A stretch of DNA of 64,000 nt from DASQZK01 sp963809925 (lineage in GTDB: Bacteria > Bacteroidota > Bacteroidia > Bacteroidales > GCA-2748055). Under the pieces are notes generated by a model. That model saw nothing but the letters and a program-made list of their open reading frames with translations, was not told the origin of the DNA and made no database searches. The translations under genes were made by a program, and so were the position numbers. Numbering within the stretch: position 1 is the stretch's first letter; each line of letters opens with the position of its first letter. Shown piece after piece: positions 1 to 9,197 of this stretch. The stretch is from contig CAWELH010000002.1 in assembly GCA_963809925.1 (NCBI GenBank), forward strand, positions 434,001-498,000. The letters are read 5' to 3'.

Positions 1-112
1 ACCTGAATTTACCTCCGTGTGGGAACAATGCAATGATAGCTGCAGTACCGGCAAGAAATATCAGGAAAATACGAATGGATTTAAAGTTAATGGTTCGTCC
101 TAAAATTTTCAT
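1..112 (-). CDS. HD-family phosphohydrolase (PgpH/7TM-HD type), N-terminal fragment
   Basis: The start codon is at 110-112 and the gene runs off the left edge of the window. The visible 37 residues begin MKILGRTINFKSIRIFL, followed by a hydrophobic segment and then FPHGGKFR. A short basic start, one membrane helix and an FP-x-GKF motif are what I recall from the beginning of Bacteroidota 7TM-HD membrane proteins, which degrade cyclic di-AMP in other bacteria. The catalytic HD domain lies outside the window, so the assignment rests on this short stretch only. A candidate promoter sits 40 bases upstream. Confidence 0.5.
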   Translation of the reverse strand, partial: MKILGRTINFKSIRIFLIFLAGTAAIIALFPHGGKFR

Positions 113-410
113 AGGTGTGTCTTTTCGGGAAACGAATTTAGGATTTATTTCCAAAAGTAAAACAATTCTGATCTCCCAAACCTATAACTAATTAATAGCG
201 AAAATGTTTAGTTCTCAGAAGTGATCCGTTAAATTGGTATTGCAATAATTTTCCTGAAATTTAGGGAAATGCAACCCAGACAAATCCCGAATTTTTTGAA
301 CAGCAATCCTGTTACTGACCAATCATTTTCTACCTATATGAAAAATTTAAAGAAGAAGACCCATTTCACCTGATCTAAAACCTTAACTTTATATCCTTAA
401 AACCACATTT
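113..410. other. Divergent intergenic region
   Basis: This spacer separates two divergently transcribed genes. Apart from the minus-strand promoter candidate at 152-180 I see nothing in it: no open frame of interest, no strong hairpin, and only a weak TAACTTTA-like -7 element before the plus-strand gene at 411. Confidence 0.5.
152..180 (-). promoter_or_regulatory. Candidate promoter for the HD phosphohydrolase gene
   Basis: On the minus strand a TACTTTTG (152-159) matches the Bacteroidota -7 element TAnnTTTG. A TTTG at 177-180 lies 17 bases further upstream, slightly closer than the usual 19. The distance to the start codon at 112 is plausible. Seen by eye; moderate support. Confidence 0.4.
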
Positions 411-1202
411 ATGAAGGCAAATTTCGGAATCTGCCATCAGACCTTCATCCCAGTACGTGCCGAGCCCTCGGAAAAATCTGAAATGGTGACTCAGATTCTA
501 TTTGGTGAACTCTTTACCATCAGCGAACAAACCTTAGCGGGGAATTTTTCCCTGATAAAGATCCTGTCCGACGGCTATGAAGGATGGATAAATACCAGAT
601 CAGTCACTCCACTGAGTGCGCAGACATTCAGTAAATATGAAGACATGCCGGATCTGATAACCAGGCGGCCTGTCAGAATTAAAGCCTCCAGTGTAAATGA
701 TGTATACCTCTGGCTGAGTGCAGGAAGTTACCTGTATCCTGAAAATGAGATGATTAAAGCGGGAAATTACCAGTATCCATTTCCCGGGGAGGCACTCGGG
801 GGAACGGAGACAACAGCCAGGGATATTCTGCTTTCATCGGCCAGGGAATTTCTCAATGCGCCTTATCTTTGGGGAGGTAAATCTTCATTTGGTACCGATT
901 GTTCGGGGCTTGTTCAAAATGTGTACTGCCAGACCGGAATCGCATTGCCAAGGGATACGCCGGAGCAGGCTGCAACCGGAAAGATGCTCAGTTTCCTCTC
1001 GGAGGCAAGAGGCGGCGACCTCGCTTTCTTTGATAATGAGGAAGGTAGAATCGTACACGTCGGCCTCATCCTCGAAGATCACAGAATCCTCCACGCGTCG
1101 GTAAAGGTCCGGATCGACAGCCTCGACCACCAGGGTATATTCTGTGTAGAAGAGGGCCGGTATACCCATAAACTTAGACTAGTAAAACAGATTATCCATT
1201 GA
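411..1202 (+). CDS. NlpC/P60-family cysteine peptidase with N-terminal SH3-like domains
   Basis: The product is 263 residues and probably cleaves peptide bonds in cell-wall peptides, the usual role of NlpC/P60 enzymes (for example gamma-D-glutamyl-diamino-acid endopeptidases). The C-terminal half carries the family signature FGTDCSGLVQ with the nucleophile Cys164, then GRIVHVGLIL with His216, and a third polar residue, probably His228. Residues 1-125 resemble the two bacterial SH3 modules found in YkfC-type proteins. There is no signal peptide, which fits cytoplasmic recycling of imported muropeptides better than wall remodelling. It is transcribed alone or with the YbjQ gene 37 bases downstream. 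Family confident; exact bond cleaved not known. Confidence 0.85.
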   Translation: MKANFGICHQTFIPVRAEPSEKSEMVTQILFGELFTISEQTLAGNFSLIKILSDGYEGWINTRSVTPLSAQTFSKYEDMPDLITRRPVRIKASSVNDVYLWLSAGSYLYPENEMIKAGNYQYPFPGEALGGTETTARDILLSSAREFLNAPYLWGGKSSFGTDCSGLVQNVYCQTGIALPRDTPEQAATGKMLSFLSEARGGDLAFFDNEEGRIVHVGLILEDHRILHASVKVRIDSLDHQGIFCVEEGRYTHKLRLVKQIIH

Positions 1203-1239
1203 TTTTTAATTCCAGTATTCATCCCAAAAACCTTAGACT

Positions 1240-1557
1240 ATGATTATTGTGACTACTGCTGAAGTACCTGGCAGAACAATTACCGAAGCCCTTGGCATTG
1301 TCAGGGGGAACACGATCAGGGCAAGAAATATCGGAAGAGACTTTTTTGCCTTTCTGAAAAACATTGTGGGCGGAGAGATTAAAGAGTACACCAAACTAAT
1401 GACTGACTCCCGCGAGGAAGCGCTGTCGAGAATGATCAAGGACGCAGAGGGTCTTGGTGCCGATGCCGTCGTCAACGTACGATTCACCACTTCAATGGTT
1501 ATGCAGGCCAGCTCGGAGATCCTGGCCTACGGGACAGCCGTGAAACTAAAACTATAA
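1240..1557 (+). CDS. YbjQ/UPF0145 family protein
   Basis: A 105-residue protein beginning MIIVTTAEVPG, with the family pattern GIVRGNTIRARNIG near residue 20 and GADAVVNVRF near residue 75. YbjQ proteins form small pentameric assemblies and are annotated as possible heavy-metal-binding proteins, but no function is established. The full length matches the family. It is followed after four bases by a tiny membrane-peptide gene (1562-1693), so the two are probably co-translated. Confidence 0.85.
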   Translation: MIIVTTAEVPGRTITEALGIVRGNTIRARNIGRDFFAFLKNIVGGEIKEYTKLMTDSREEALSRMIKDAEGLGADAVVNVRFTTSMVMQASSEILAYGTAVKLKL

Positions 1558-1561
1558 TCAA

Positions 1562-1693
1562 ATGAGCACGGAAGTCATTGTTGCCTTGGTATATGGAATC
1601 CTGTTTGTACTGGTCCTGGTCGCATTGATATTTGTGATCCTTAGGAGGATCAAAGAAAAAAAGGACGAAGATTTTGAGGATCGACCATGGTAG
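1562..1693 (+). CDS. Small single-pass membrane peptide (43 aa)
   Basis: The ATG at 1562-1564 follows the YbjQ stop by four bases and opens a 43-codon frame ending in TAG. Residues 5-28 are an uninterrupted hydrophobic helix (VIVALVYGILFVLVLV and onward). A strongly charged tail follows, RRIKEKKDEDFEDRPW, giving a classic N-out/C-in micro-protein layout. I do not recognise a family. The clean hydrophobic/charged partition and the tight coupling to the upstream gene argue for a real gene rather than a chance frame. It could anchor or modulate the YbjQ oligomer; that is inference. Confidence 0.6.
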   Translation: MSTEVIVALVYGILFVLVLVALIFVILRRIKEKKDEDFEDRPW

Positions 1694-1748
1694 ATCCGCA
1701 TGCAACGGTCTCTACAATCTCAGCATGCAACCTCTGTACTTTTTTTAT

Positions 1749-1756
1749 TATATTTG
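1749..1756 (+). promoter_or_regulatory. Candidate -7 element for cysDN
   Basis: TATATTTG fits TAnnTTTG exactly and lies 51 bases before the cysD start. I see no TTTG at the expected -33 position, so an activator may be needed. A purine-rich AAGGAG at 1794-1799 is the ribosome binding site and decides the cysD start. Confidence 0.4.
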
Positions 1757-1807
1757 TCCATTAATTTAAAATGCGGCCTTTAGGGCCGGAAGTAAGGAGT
1801 TACAGAA

Positions 1808-2713
1808 ATGGATAAATATACGTTAACGCACCTCAGGGAGCTGGAATCAGAGTCGATATACGTGATCAGGGAGGTCGGAGCACAATTTGAAAGACCCGCC
1901 CTCTTATTTTCAGGCGGAAAAGATTCTATCGTCATGTATTACCTGGCAAGAAAGGCGTTCTGGCCTGCAAAGGTACCCTTCCCATGCCTTCATATCGATA
2001 CCGGACACAACTTCCCGGAAACGTTGGAATTCAGGGATCAGCTTATGGAAAATACGGGCGGTAAATGCCTTGTCCGATATGTACAGGATTCGATCGACTC
2101 AGGAAAAGCAACGGAGGAAAAGGGCATCAACGCCAGCCGGAATGTACTCCAGACAGTGACATTGCTGGATGCTCTGGAGGAATTTAAATTTGATGCCGCT
2201 CTTGGTGGAGGAAGAAGAGATGAAGAGAAGGCCAGGGCGAAAGAGCGCTTCTTTTCACACCGCGACGATTTTGGTCAGTGGGATCCCAAAAACCAGCGAC
2301 CCGAATTATGGAACATTTTTAATGGCAAAAAGAATATGGGTGAACATTTCAGGGTATTCCCCCTTAGCAACTGGACCGAGATGGACGTCTGGCAATATAT
2401 ATTCCTTGAGGACATTGACATTCCTCAATTGTATTTCACCCACAAAAGAGAAGTCTTTAACCGTGACGGCGTCTGGCTCGCCACTGCTCCTTTCATGATG
2501 ATGAAAGACAGCGAAAAACCGGAAACTATCGATGTAAGATGCCGGACTATCGGTGATATCACCTGTACAGGTCTTACCCTCTCCCTGGCCAATTCGCTGG
2601 AAGACATTATCCAGGAGGTTGCTGCTACCCGGGTCACAGAACGTGGCGGAAGGTATGATGACCGTCGGTCGGAAGCCGCCATGGAGGACAGAAAGAAAGA
2701 AGGGTACTTTTAG
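1808..2713 (+). CDS. cysD: Sulfate adenylyltransferase subunit 2
   Basis: This 301-residue subunit transfers AMP to sulfate to make adenosine phosphosulfate, working with the GTPase CysN encoded next. It has the PP-loop motif FSGGKDSIVM near residue 35, the family stretch LGGGRRDEEKARAKER near residue 137, and a C-terminal GGRYDDRRSE. Length and order of motifs match CysD throughout. The start is set by an AAGGAG eight bases upstream. cysN follows after 120 bases. No cysC, cysH or cysQ lies next to the pair, so the fate of the APS is not shown here. Confidence 0.96.
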   Translation: MDKYTLTHLRELESESIYVIREVGAQFERPALLFSGGKDSIVMYYLARKAFWPAKVPFPCLHIDTGHNFPETLEFRDQLMENTGGKCLVRYVQDSIDSGKATEEKGINASRNVLQTVTLLDALEEFKFDAALGGGRRDEEKARAKERFFSHRDDFGQWDPKNQRPELWNIFNGKKNMGEHFRVFPLSNWTEMDVWQYIFLEDIDIPQLYFTHKREVFNRDGVWLATAPFMMMKDSEKPETIDVRCRTIGDITCTGLTLSLANSLEDIIQEVAATRVTERGGRYDDRRSEAAMEDRKKEGYF

Positions 2714-2833
2714 TACCTGCGTCGATTGGATACATCCTTGAAGTCATCTCCATATCATGTACAGGATGATTTAGAGCGTCTGCCGATACAGGCATTTCTG
2801 AAGTTGAATTAGTAATTACCGAACAAGAAAATA

Positions 2834-4120
2834 ATGATAAAGGAAAAAGAAAGCCCTACACCAGGATACCTGGGCATGCAATTGCTACGCTTTACTACAG
2901 CAGGCAGTGTTGATGATGGAAAAAGTACTCTGATCGGGCGTCTACTCTACGACAGCAAATCGATTTTTGAGGATCAAATGGAGGCCGTAAAGCTTGCAAG
3001 CGAGATGCGCGGGGATGAACATGTGAATCTGGCTTTTCTGACTGACGGTCTTCGTGCAGAACGGGAACAAGGGATCACCATTGATGTTGCGTACAGATAT
3101 TTTGCCACACCAAAACGAAAATTTATCATTGCCGATACACCGGGCCATATCCAGTACACCCGGAATATGGTTACGGGGGCTTCAACCGCCAACCTGGCCA
3201 TCATCCTTGTGGATGCACGTAACGGCGTTCTGGAACAGACCATACGACATGCTTACATCGCATCCCTGCTCCGGATCCCACACGTAGTGCTCTGCATTAA
3301 TAAAATGGACCTTGTGGACTATAAGGAAGAGCGCTTCGATGAGATCATGGAACATTTCGACTCTTTCTCTTCCAAACTCGACCTCAAAGACGTCAGGGTT
3401 ATCCCTATCAGTGCTCTTAAGGGCGATAATGTGGTTGAAAGATCAAAGAATATGCCCTGGTACGACGGTCCTACACTCCTCTACCTGCTTGAGACCATCC
3501 ATATCGCCAGTGACCTTAATTTCGTCGATGGCCGTTTCCCGGTACAGTATGTTGTACGACCGCAATCTGCTGAATATCATGACTATCGCGGTTACGCAGG
3601 CCGGATTGCAGGCGGAGTTTTTAAAAAAGGCGACCCTGTCAAGATTCTGCCTTCAGGATTCAATTCCGTTATCACATCCATCGATACAATGAAAGGAAGT
3701 CTTGATCAGGCCTTCCCTCCCATGTCGGTTACGCTCACCCTTGAGGATGATATTGATATCAGCCGTGGTGATATGATTGTCCTGGACAATAACAAAGCTC
3801 CAAATATCAGCCAGGATATTGAACTGATGATATGCTGGCTTGGCGAAAAACCCATGATGATGAATGGGAAATACACCGTCAGACATACATCCAATGACGT
3901 TCGCTGCATCATCAAGGAAGTCAGTTACAAAATGGACATCAACAATCTTGAAAAGAACTTTGAAGATAAGGATGTAAGCCTTAACGAGATTGCGAAGATC
4001 AGGATTCGAACCACCCAGCCTCTGTTCTTCGACTCCTACAGGATAAACCGGCAGACAGGGAGTATTATTTTGGTTGATGAAGGCACGAATAATACTGTTG
4101 GGGCCGGGATGATTGTATGA
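2834..4120 (+). CDS. cysN: Sulfate adenylyltransferase subunit 1 (GTPase)
   Basis: CysN hydrolyses GTP to drive APS synthesis by CysD. The 428-residue product has the G1 motif GSVDDGKST near residue 27, G3 DTPGH near residue 99 and G4 NKMD near residue 155. Two beta-barrel domains follow, as in elongation factor Tu relatives. It ends right after the second barrel, so it lacks the APS-kinase (CysC) domain that is fused in CysNC proteins. A standalone kinase or an APS reductase must be encoded elsewhere. Confidence 0.96.
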   Translation: MIKEKESPTPGYLGMQLLRFTTAGSVDDGKSTLIGRLLYDSKSIFEDQMEAVKLASEMRGDEHVNLAFLTDGLRAEREQGITIDVAYRYFATPKRKFIIADTPGHIQYTRNMVTGASTANLAIILVDARNGVLEQTIRHAYIASLLRIPHVVLCINKMDLVDYKEERFDEIMEHFDSFSSKLDLKDVRVIPISALKGDNVVERSKNMPWYDGPTLLYLLETIHIASDLNFVDGRFPVQYVVRPQSAEYHDYRGYAGRIAGGVFKKGDPVKILPSGFNSVITSIDTMKGSLDQAFPPMSVTLTLEDDIDISRGDMIVLDNNKAPNISQDIELMICWLGEKPMMMNGKYTVRHTSNDVRCIIKEVSYKMDINNLEKNFEDKDVSLNEIAKIRIRTTQPLFFDSYRINRQTGSIILVDEGTNNTVGAGMIV

Positions 4121-4247
4121 AACCCGGCAGCGTCCACAAATTGGCAAAGCCCATCAATTACACGATGACGAGGTCATTCCCTACAGTCTGAGGTCCTCTT
4201 CTGAACAGGCTTTTCCCAACCGTCAATTGTTGTAACGCTTCCGGAGT

Positions 4248-6668
4248 CTAATGCGAGATTGAAATTTTTTTGTTCAGAACCATACCATCCGCCTTTATCC
4301 TGACGAGATATATTCCCGGAGCGAGACCATCACCGGAAATATACAAACGGTATGTCCCGGGCTTGATATTCCCTTCAAATACTTGTTCTTCCAATCTTCC
4401 ACGGGTATTGAAAAGTTGGATTTTTACATCTGACGATTCAGTGACACTATATTCAATATAAAAATGACCGGTAGACGGATTAGGATATACAGTCATTCCT
4501 GATAAAGGGCCATCATATCTTTGAATTTGTGTATAGTCATCGGCTAAGGAAAAGTCACCTTCACTTTGGGCAAGGAGGTTGTTATCTGTAAGGCTACGAA
4601 TTTCAATTTTATAATCAGAACCGATTTCTGCATCCACAGGAACGGTCCAAAGGTAAGCGCCGTTGCTCTCAACGGTATCAATGGTCATTATCTTCAGTCC
4701 TCCTTTATACAAAGTCAGGATGACATTCTCGTCAATATTGTCTTCCCAGGAAATAAAATAGTCGAGTCCCCTTATCCACTTTTCTTGTCCAACAGGAGAT
4801 AGAAGTTCAACAAACGCATCAGAACCCATAAAAACAGAAACAACTGACCAGTCACTGAAGCCGTTTTCATTTTCTGTTCTCACCCTCCAGTAGTAAGTTC
4901 TCCCCACCTCTGATCCGGTAAATTCAAAGTAAGGTATACCAATATTTGACTCATTGATTAACGGATCAGTAAAATCTGAAGTATAAGATATCTGCAGATC
5001 AAATCCTGTTAGGAAGCCCTCCGGAGCCCATTTTAAAATAACAGGCATATCTGAATTTACCTTTTCATTTTCAGTTGGCATATAAGGATTAGGTTTCATT
5101 GGAATATGCACGGCATCAGGATAGGTAAAAATGAATTCACCTGTTCCACTGAATGTTGCAGTGATAACATCTTTGGCGGCATTATACACGGTGGGAAGTG
5201 GTAGAAACAATCCTTGTCCCTCATTAGCTCTTTTATAAATAGTAACCAGCTGCGGATCTGCTATCTCAAAATCATCTACACCAAAGGAGATTTCACCGCT
5301 TAAAGTTGTTATATAATTCGCAGAAAGGACAATTCTCTGCTGATATGCCCGGGGGTCAGGTTTGGGAAAAACCGGTTTATACGGCGCAAAAGGATACCGT
5401 TTTATATCAAGTTCGTTATAATCTTCTCCAGTCAAACTATTTATTCGAATATTTACGCCGGTCGGAAGCGTATCTCCCTGTATAAAATCAATGATATCAT
5501 CTTGTCTGACTTCAAAGGCCGTCATTTCAGACTGCGGATCATTGCCCACCTCCATCCTGAATGCCCGGTAGCTGGAAAGATCCTGATTCCAGTGCAAGTC
5601 AAAAACCACGTCTCCTTCACTGGTAACTTCGGTACAAACCGGACCGCCATTTTCACTGCCTGCACCCCATCCTATGAAGGTATTACCATCGGGTAAACGC
5701 TGCGCATTTCCCCTGGTAATGGAGTTTACCGGAGGGTCTGGTATGTACTGCCAGACAAGGGTCGCTATCAGATTTTCCTCATCAAGTTTCCATTCGCAGA
5801 TATGTGCTGATGACTCAGCCGCACCCTTGTCTTTATTATCGAAATACAGAATATCGCCATTACTGAGTCTCCTAAGGTCATGGCCGTCAAACCATCCAAC
5901 CGCAGTCGCACTGTCGACGCCTGAAAATGAAAACATATTCTTATCACCGCCCAGGACCCACATAACGTCACCTGTCTGACGATTAATCTTGAAGGCAAAT
6001 TCTGCATTGATGCTGGAGACCATAAGGTTGCCATCAGTGTCAATCTCAAGTGAGTTTGTATGAATAAGATCCGGCGACACATTACCGATCCTTTTGTGTG
6101 GAGAGTCTTCAATAGAAAAATGGTCATAGTATCGCCATTGCCACACGAGATTTTTCTCGGAGTCAAATTCCTGGATAAGAGTCCCGATAGGTTCAGCATT
6201 CGGATAACCACCATATTCGGTCAGGTCCATTGGATACGGTTCGTGAGTGAACAACAGGTAATGACCGTTAGGCAATATTTGAAAATCGTGAGCATCGCTG
6301 AGATTTCCCTTTGTCATCAGGAAGCTGTCAACAAAGGTAAACTGGGGATCAAGCAATTTTGCTACGGCTTTATAGGGAATGGGAGGATAAACGTACTCCA
6401 TGTAAGAATAATACCCGTTGGATTGCCTTTTAAAATCATAGGAATAATACCTGAGTTTCTTATAATAATAAGGGCTGGCATCATTGTTCAGGATCATCAT
6501 GTAAAACCCAACTCCTTCGATATCGCGGGAGACTGTAAGGAAAATTTTTCCCGGCGCAGTTTCCCCATAGGTATTGGTTGTTATAACGGGGAAATCTCCG
6601 GGGACTTCCTGAGCATTCAGGAAAACCGAACTAATGACCAAAATGAAAGCTAAACATATCCGCTTCAT
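4248..6668 (-). CDS. Arylsulfotransferase-like (ASST) secreted protein with T9SS sorting tail
   Basis: The 806-residue product starts with a signal peptide (MKRICLAFILVISSVFLNAQ). Residues about 25-430 show the repeated beta-propeller blade pattern of bacterial arylsulfotransferases: HDFQILPNGHYLLF, HTNSLEIDTDGNL, INRQTGDVMWVLGG, GHDLRRLSNGDILYFDN and QRLPDGNTFIGWG. These enzymes move sulfate between phenolic compounds without PAPS. After the propeller come Ig/FnIII-like segments (about 545-715), then a type A T9SS sorting domain with VYPNPSTGHFYIEY and GIYLVRI near the end. It should be exported across the outer membrane. It lies seven bases downstream of a paralogous broken gene. The sulfated donor and acceptor are unknown, and distant homologues may not be sulfotransferases. 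Confidence 0.8.
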   Translation of the reverse strand: MKRICLAFILVISSVFLNAQEVPGDFPVITTNTYGETAPGKIFLTVSRDIEGVGFYMMILNNDASPYYYKKLRYYSYDFKRQSNGYYSYMEYVYPPIPYKAVAKLLDPQFTFVDSFLMTKGNLSDAHDFQILPNGHYLLFTHEPYPMDLTEYGGYPNAEPIGTLIQEFDSEKNLVWQWRYYDHFSIEDSPHKRIGNVSPDLIHTNSLEIDTDGNLMVSSINAEFAFKINRQTGDVMWVLGGDKNMFSFSGVDSATAVGWFDGHDLRRLSNGDILYFDNKDKGAAESSAHICEWKLDEENLIATLVWQYIPDPPVNSITRGNAQRLPDGNTFIGWGAGSENGGPVCTEVTSEGDVVFDLHWNQDLSSYRAFRMEVGNDPQSEMTAFEVRQDDIIDFIQGDTLPTGVNIRINSLTGEDYNELDIKRYPFAPYKPVFPKPDPRAYQQRIVLSANYITTLSGEISFGVDDFEIADPQLVTIYKRANEGQGLFLPLPTVYNAAKDVITATFSGTGEFIFTYPDAVHIPMKPNPYMPTENEKVNSDMPVILKWAPEGFLTGFDLQISYTSDFTDPLINESNIGIPYFEFTGSEVGRTYYWRVRTENENGFSDWSVVSVFMGSDAFVELLSPVGQEKWIRGLDYFISWEDNIDENVILTLYKGGLKIMTIDTVESNGAYLWTVPVDAEIGSDYKIEIRSLTDNNLLAQSEGDFSLADDYTQIQRYDGPLSGMTVYPNPSTGHFYIEYSVTESSDVKIQLFNTRGRLEEQVFEGNIKPGTYRLYISGDGLAPGIYLVRIKADGMVLNKKISISH

Positions 6669-6675
6669 ACGACTA

Positions 6676-8999
6676 CTATTTTATAATTATTTTTTTATAA
6701 GATGAATTCATTGACCCGGCACGGTTGCCAAATTTCAGGATATAAATACCCGGCTCAAAGCCGAAAAAAGGTATGGTGATTTCATTCCAGCCTGGCGCTG
6801 GATCTGCACAGATTCTCTGTAAAAGCATTTGACCCGTTAAATTATACACGGAAATCAGTTTACCGCCTGTATCACCGGAATAAAACCTGACCGTGATATT
6901 TCCTTCCACAGCAGGGTTAGGGAATACCTCCAGACTCTCAGATATCATATGTACCGGTACGTAACTGGTGGTATCGCCACTCTCTACTTTTTCTTTAAGA
7001 CTGAGATTGTCGATATAAACCTCACCAAAATCGCCTCCACAGTTTACAACTGCACTGGCACTGAAAACAGTGGCTTCTACCATGGTGAAAGTGTATGAAT
7101 AATGTTTTTCATGCGTTGTGATATATGTTGGCCCAATCTTCCCAATGTCGATTGAAGGATTCTTACCTTTAGATATCAAGGCTTCAATAACTCTGGGGCT
7201 GTCGGCACCAGCATCAAATTCAAACGTATATTCCGCGCCCTGGCGGAGAACTATGTCATCCTGGCGAAGTTGAACATCAGAATACATGGTTCCACCACTA
7301 ACAATGGAAAAATGAAACCGCCCATCACTACCAGTACTGCCGCTGGCAGAAGCATTTCCTGTGAGCAGCAACTTCCAGAAATCGCTTTCCTGATTAAAGT
7401 TACCATTTCTTATGAGGTTCTGTCCCGGCAATATGAAATTCACATATATCTTCTTTTCCTCTGAGGGCAGACTCTCGGACCCATCTCCATAAACAGCCGT
7501 AACCCTGACGAAATACCATGTATTATTCTCAACGTCTGTAGGAAAAATATTTAACCAGTTATTTTCTGTCGATAAAAACGGGGTTGTCGAACGCCGGGGA
7601 CTTACTAAAATATACGTTATAACCCTTAACGCGTTCATCACCGAATTTATTAAATATCAGCGATATCTGGTCTGAATAGGGATCTACGGTCAAATCGGGC
7701 CGATCTGGCGTCCCCTGCCATTCAAACCTGAATGTCCTGTAACACTGCGAAGGGGTTTCGAAATTTGCCTGGTAAACTACATCTCCATCAGGATTCACTT
7801 CAATAACTTTGGGAAGATTATCATCGGCCATATTTATCAATGTATTTCCGTCGGGAAGTCTCTGAACATTACCCATCCAGTAGGTAAAAATTTTTGGTGA
7901 AGGAATGTATTCCCAAACCTTTTCAGCGGTCATCGACACAGTATCCAGTTTATACTCCACAGCCCTGGAATAGGGTTCGGGAGACTTCAGGTTTCCATTA
8001 TCAAACATGGTGTAATTCCCCGGTTTCCCGGGAACAGGTCTGAAATCATGCTGATAGGAAAATCCTTCGTCATTGAGCAAGGCAAACTGATTTTTCTTTC
8101 CTCCAAACCTCCATATAATTTCGCCGGTTTGCTTATCGATTTTAATGCATTGATTTAAATGGCGGCAAGAGATCACGATATTGCCATCATAGTCTTCCGC
8201 AATGGAGTTAATATGAACAGGATCAATGTAGGTTCCGGTGAGGTCCTGATATTCCGATTCCAGGATGCTGATATGGTCCCTGGGTCGCCATTCGAATACC
8301 ACGTTCTTGTTTTCATCAATTTCCTGTACAACATTTTCTAATACGTCGGCAACTTCCTTCCCGCCTTCAATCGTATCACGAAGATCCATATTCTCGTGCA
8401 TAAGACCTATCATCATAGCTGTACCCCTGACAGTCATCTGGAATTCATGATCATCCGTTTCATAATTATGAAGACATTTCCAGGTATGCAGGGTATTATA
8501 ATGGCTATCCAATGTCTGGTAGCCGTTAACCTCACCTCTCACCCTCCTGGATAATACACCGGTTGGATTTACTTTAAACTCCCGGGACCGGTCTTCCACC
8601 CTGCGGTAAAAATAAGGGGTACCATCATTTTTAAAAATCAGGATATATGGATTTCCGTTGTAATTGTTCATAAACAGAAAACCTGGGGCTGTTTCACTAA
8701 CAACCTTTGGCTCAATAGCAGGAAAATCAGCAGGCACTGCAACACCATTTATCAATCTTGGTCTTGATGTGAGTATCCAAATTTAACTGAAAATGACCGG
8801 ACCTTTTTATTTCCAGATGATAAGGAAACGATTTACACAGTATATCAAAACGTGTTGAAAGGCCGGATACATCCTTAAATGCAGGAGGACGATATAAATT
8901 ATCAGCGATTCCACTTGCTGAATCCAGAAGAAAGAGAAGAGCTGTTAAAATGTAAAGTATCTTTCTTTTCACCGGTATGATATGGATAGATAGTTCCAT
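6676..8999 (-). pseudogene. Second ASST-like T9SS protein gene, interrupted by two frameshifts
   Basis: Three adjoining frames make one protein when joined. 8727-8999 gives the signal peptide (KRKILYILTALLFLLDSAS) and about 60 mature residues. 7559-8755 gives the propeller (ETAPGFLF, DPVHINSIAEDYDGNIV, KQTGEIIWRFGGKKNQF, YQHDFRPV, VQRLPDGNTLINM). 6676-7641 gives the end of an FnIII repeat, a CBM4/9-like module (NLIRNGNFNQESDFW) and a T9SS tail (VFPNPAVEGNITVRF, GIYILKFG). The middle frame has only a TTG at its apparent start. The breaks lie near 8727-8760 and 7559-7641, both within continuous domains. Either the gene is decayed or the sequence has two indel errors; read data would decide. Confidence 0.75.
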
Positions 9000-9139
9000 T
9001 GGTAAATAATGCTGACTGTTCAGAATTTATTCTGCGTGACTGGCACATATTCTCCTACTTATGAAGACCAAATATAGCATAAAGCCGGTTAGGATTTATA
9101 CAGATCCGGTAAAACCAAATCAGAAAACCACTAAAATGA

Positions 9140-9170
9140 AAGAAGGCCGGATTAAAAATCCGGCCTTCTT
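9140..9170 (-). terminator. Rho-independent terminator of the SusCD-lipoprotein operon
   Basis: AAGAAGGCCGGAT and ATCCGGCCTTCTT form a 13-bp stem with a five-base loop, followed on the minus strand by a T-rich tract. It lies 28 bases past the stop of the last operon gene. Confidence 0.8.
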
Positions 9171-9197
9171 TAAAAGTATAAAACGAATCTTAGAATA

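Noticed and set aside
1694..1807. Possible riboswitch ahead of cysDN
   Set aside because: The leader is only about 50 bases beyond the -7 element and shows no SAM-type or other recognisable aptamer fold.
6060..6653. 197-codon plus-strand frame inside the ASST-like gene
   Set aside because: Antisense to a gene with clear domain structure; no start signal and no recognisable domain.
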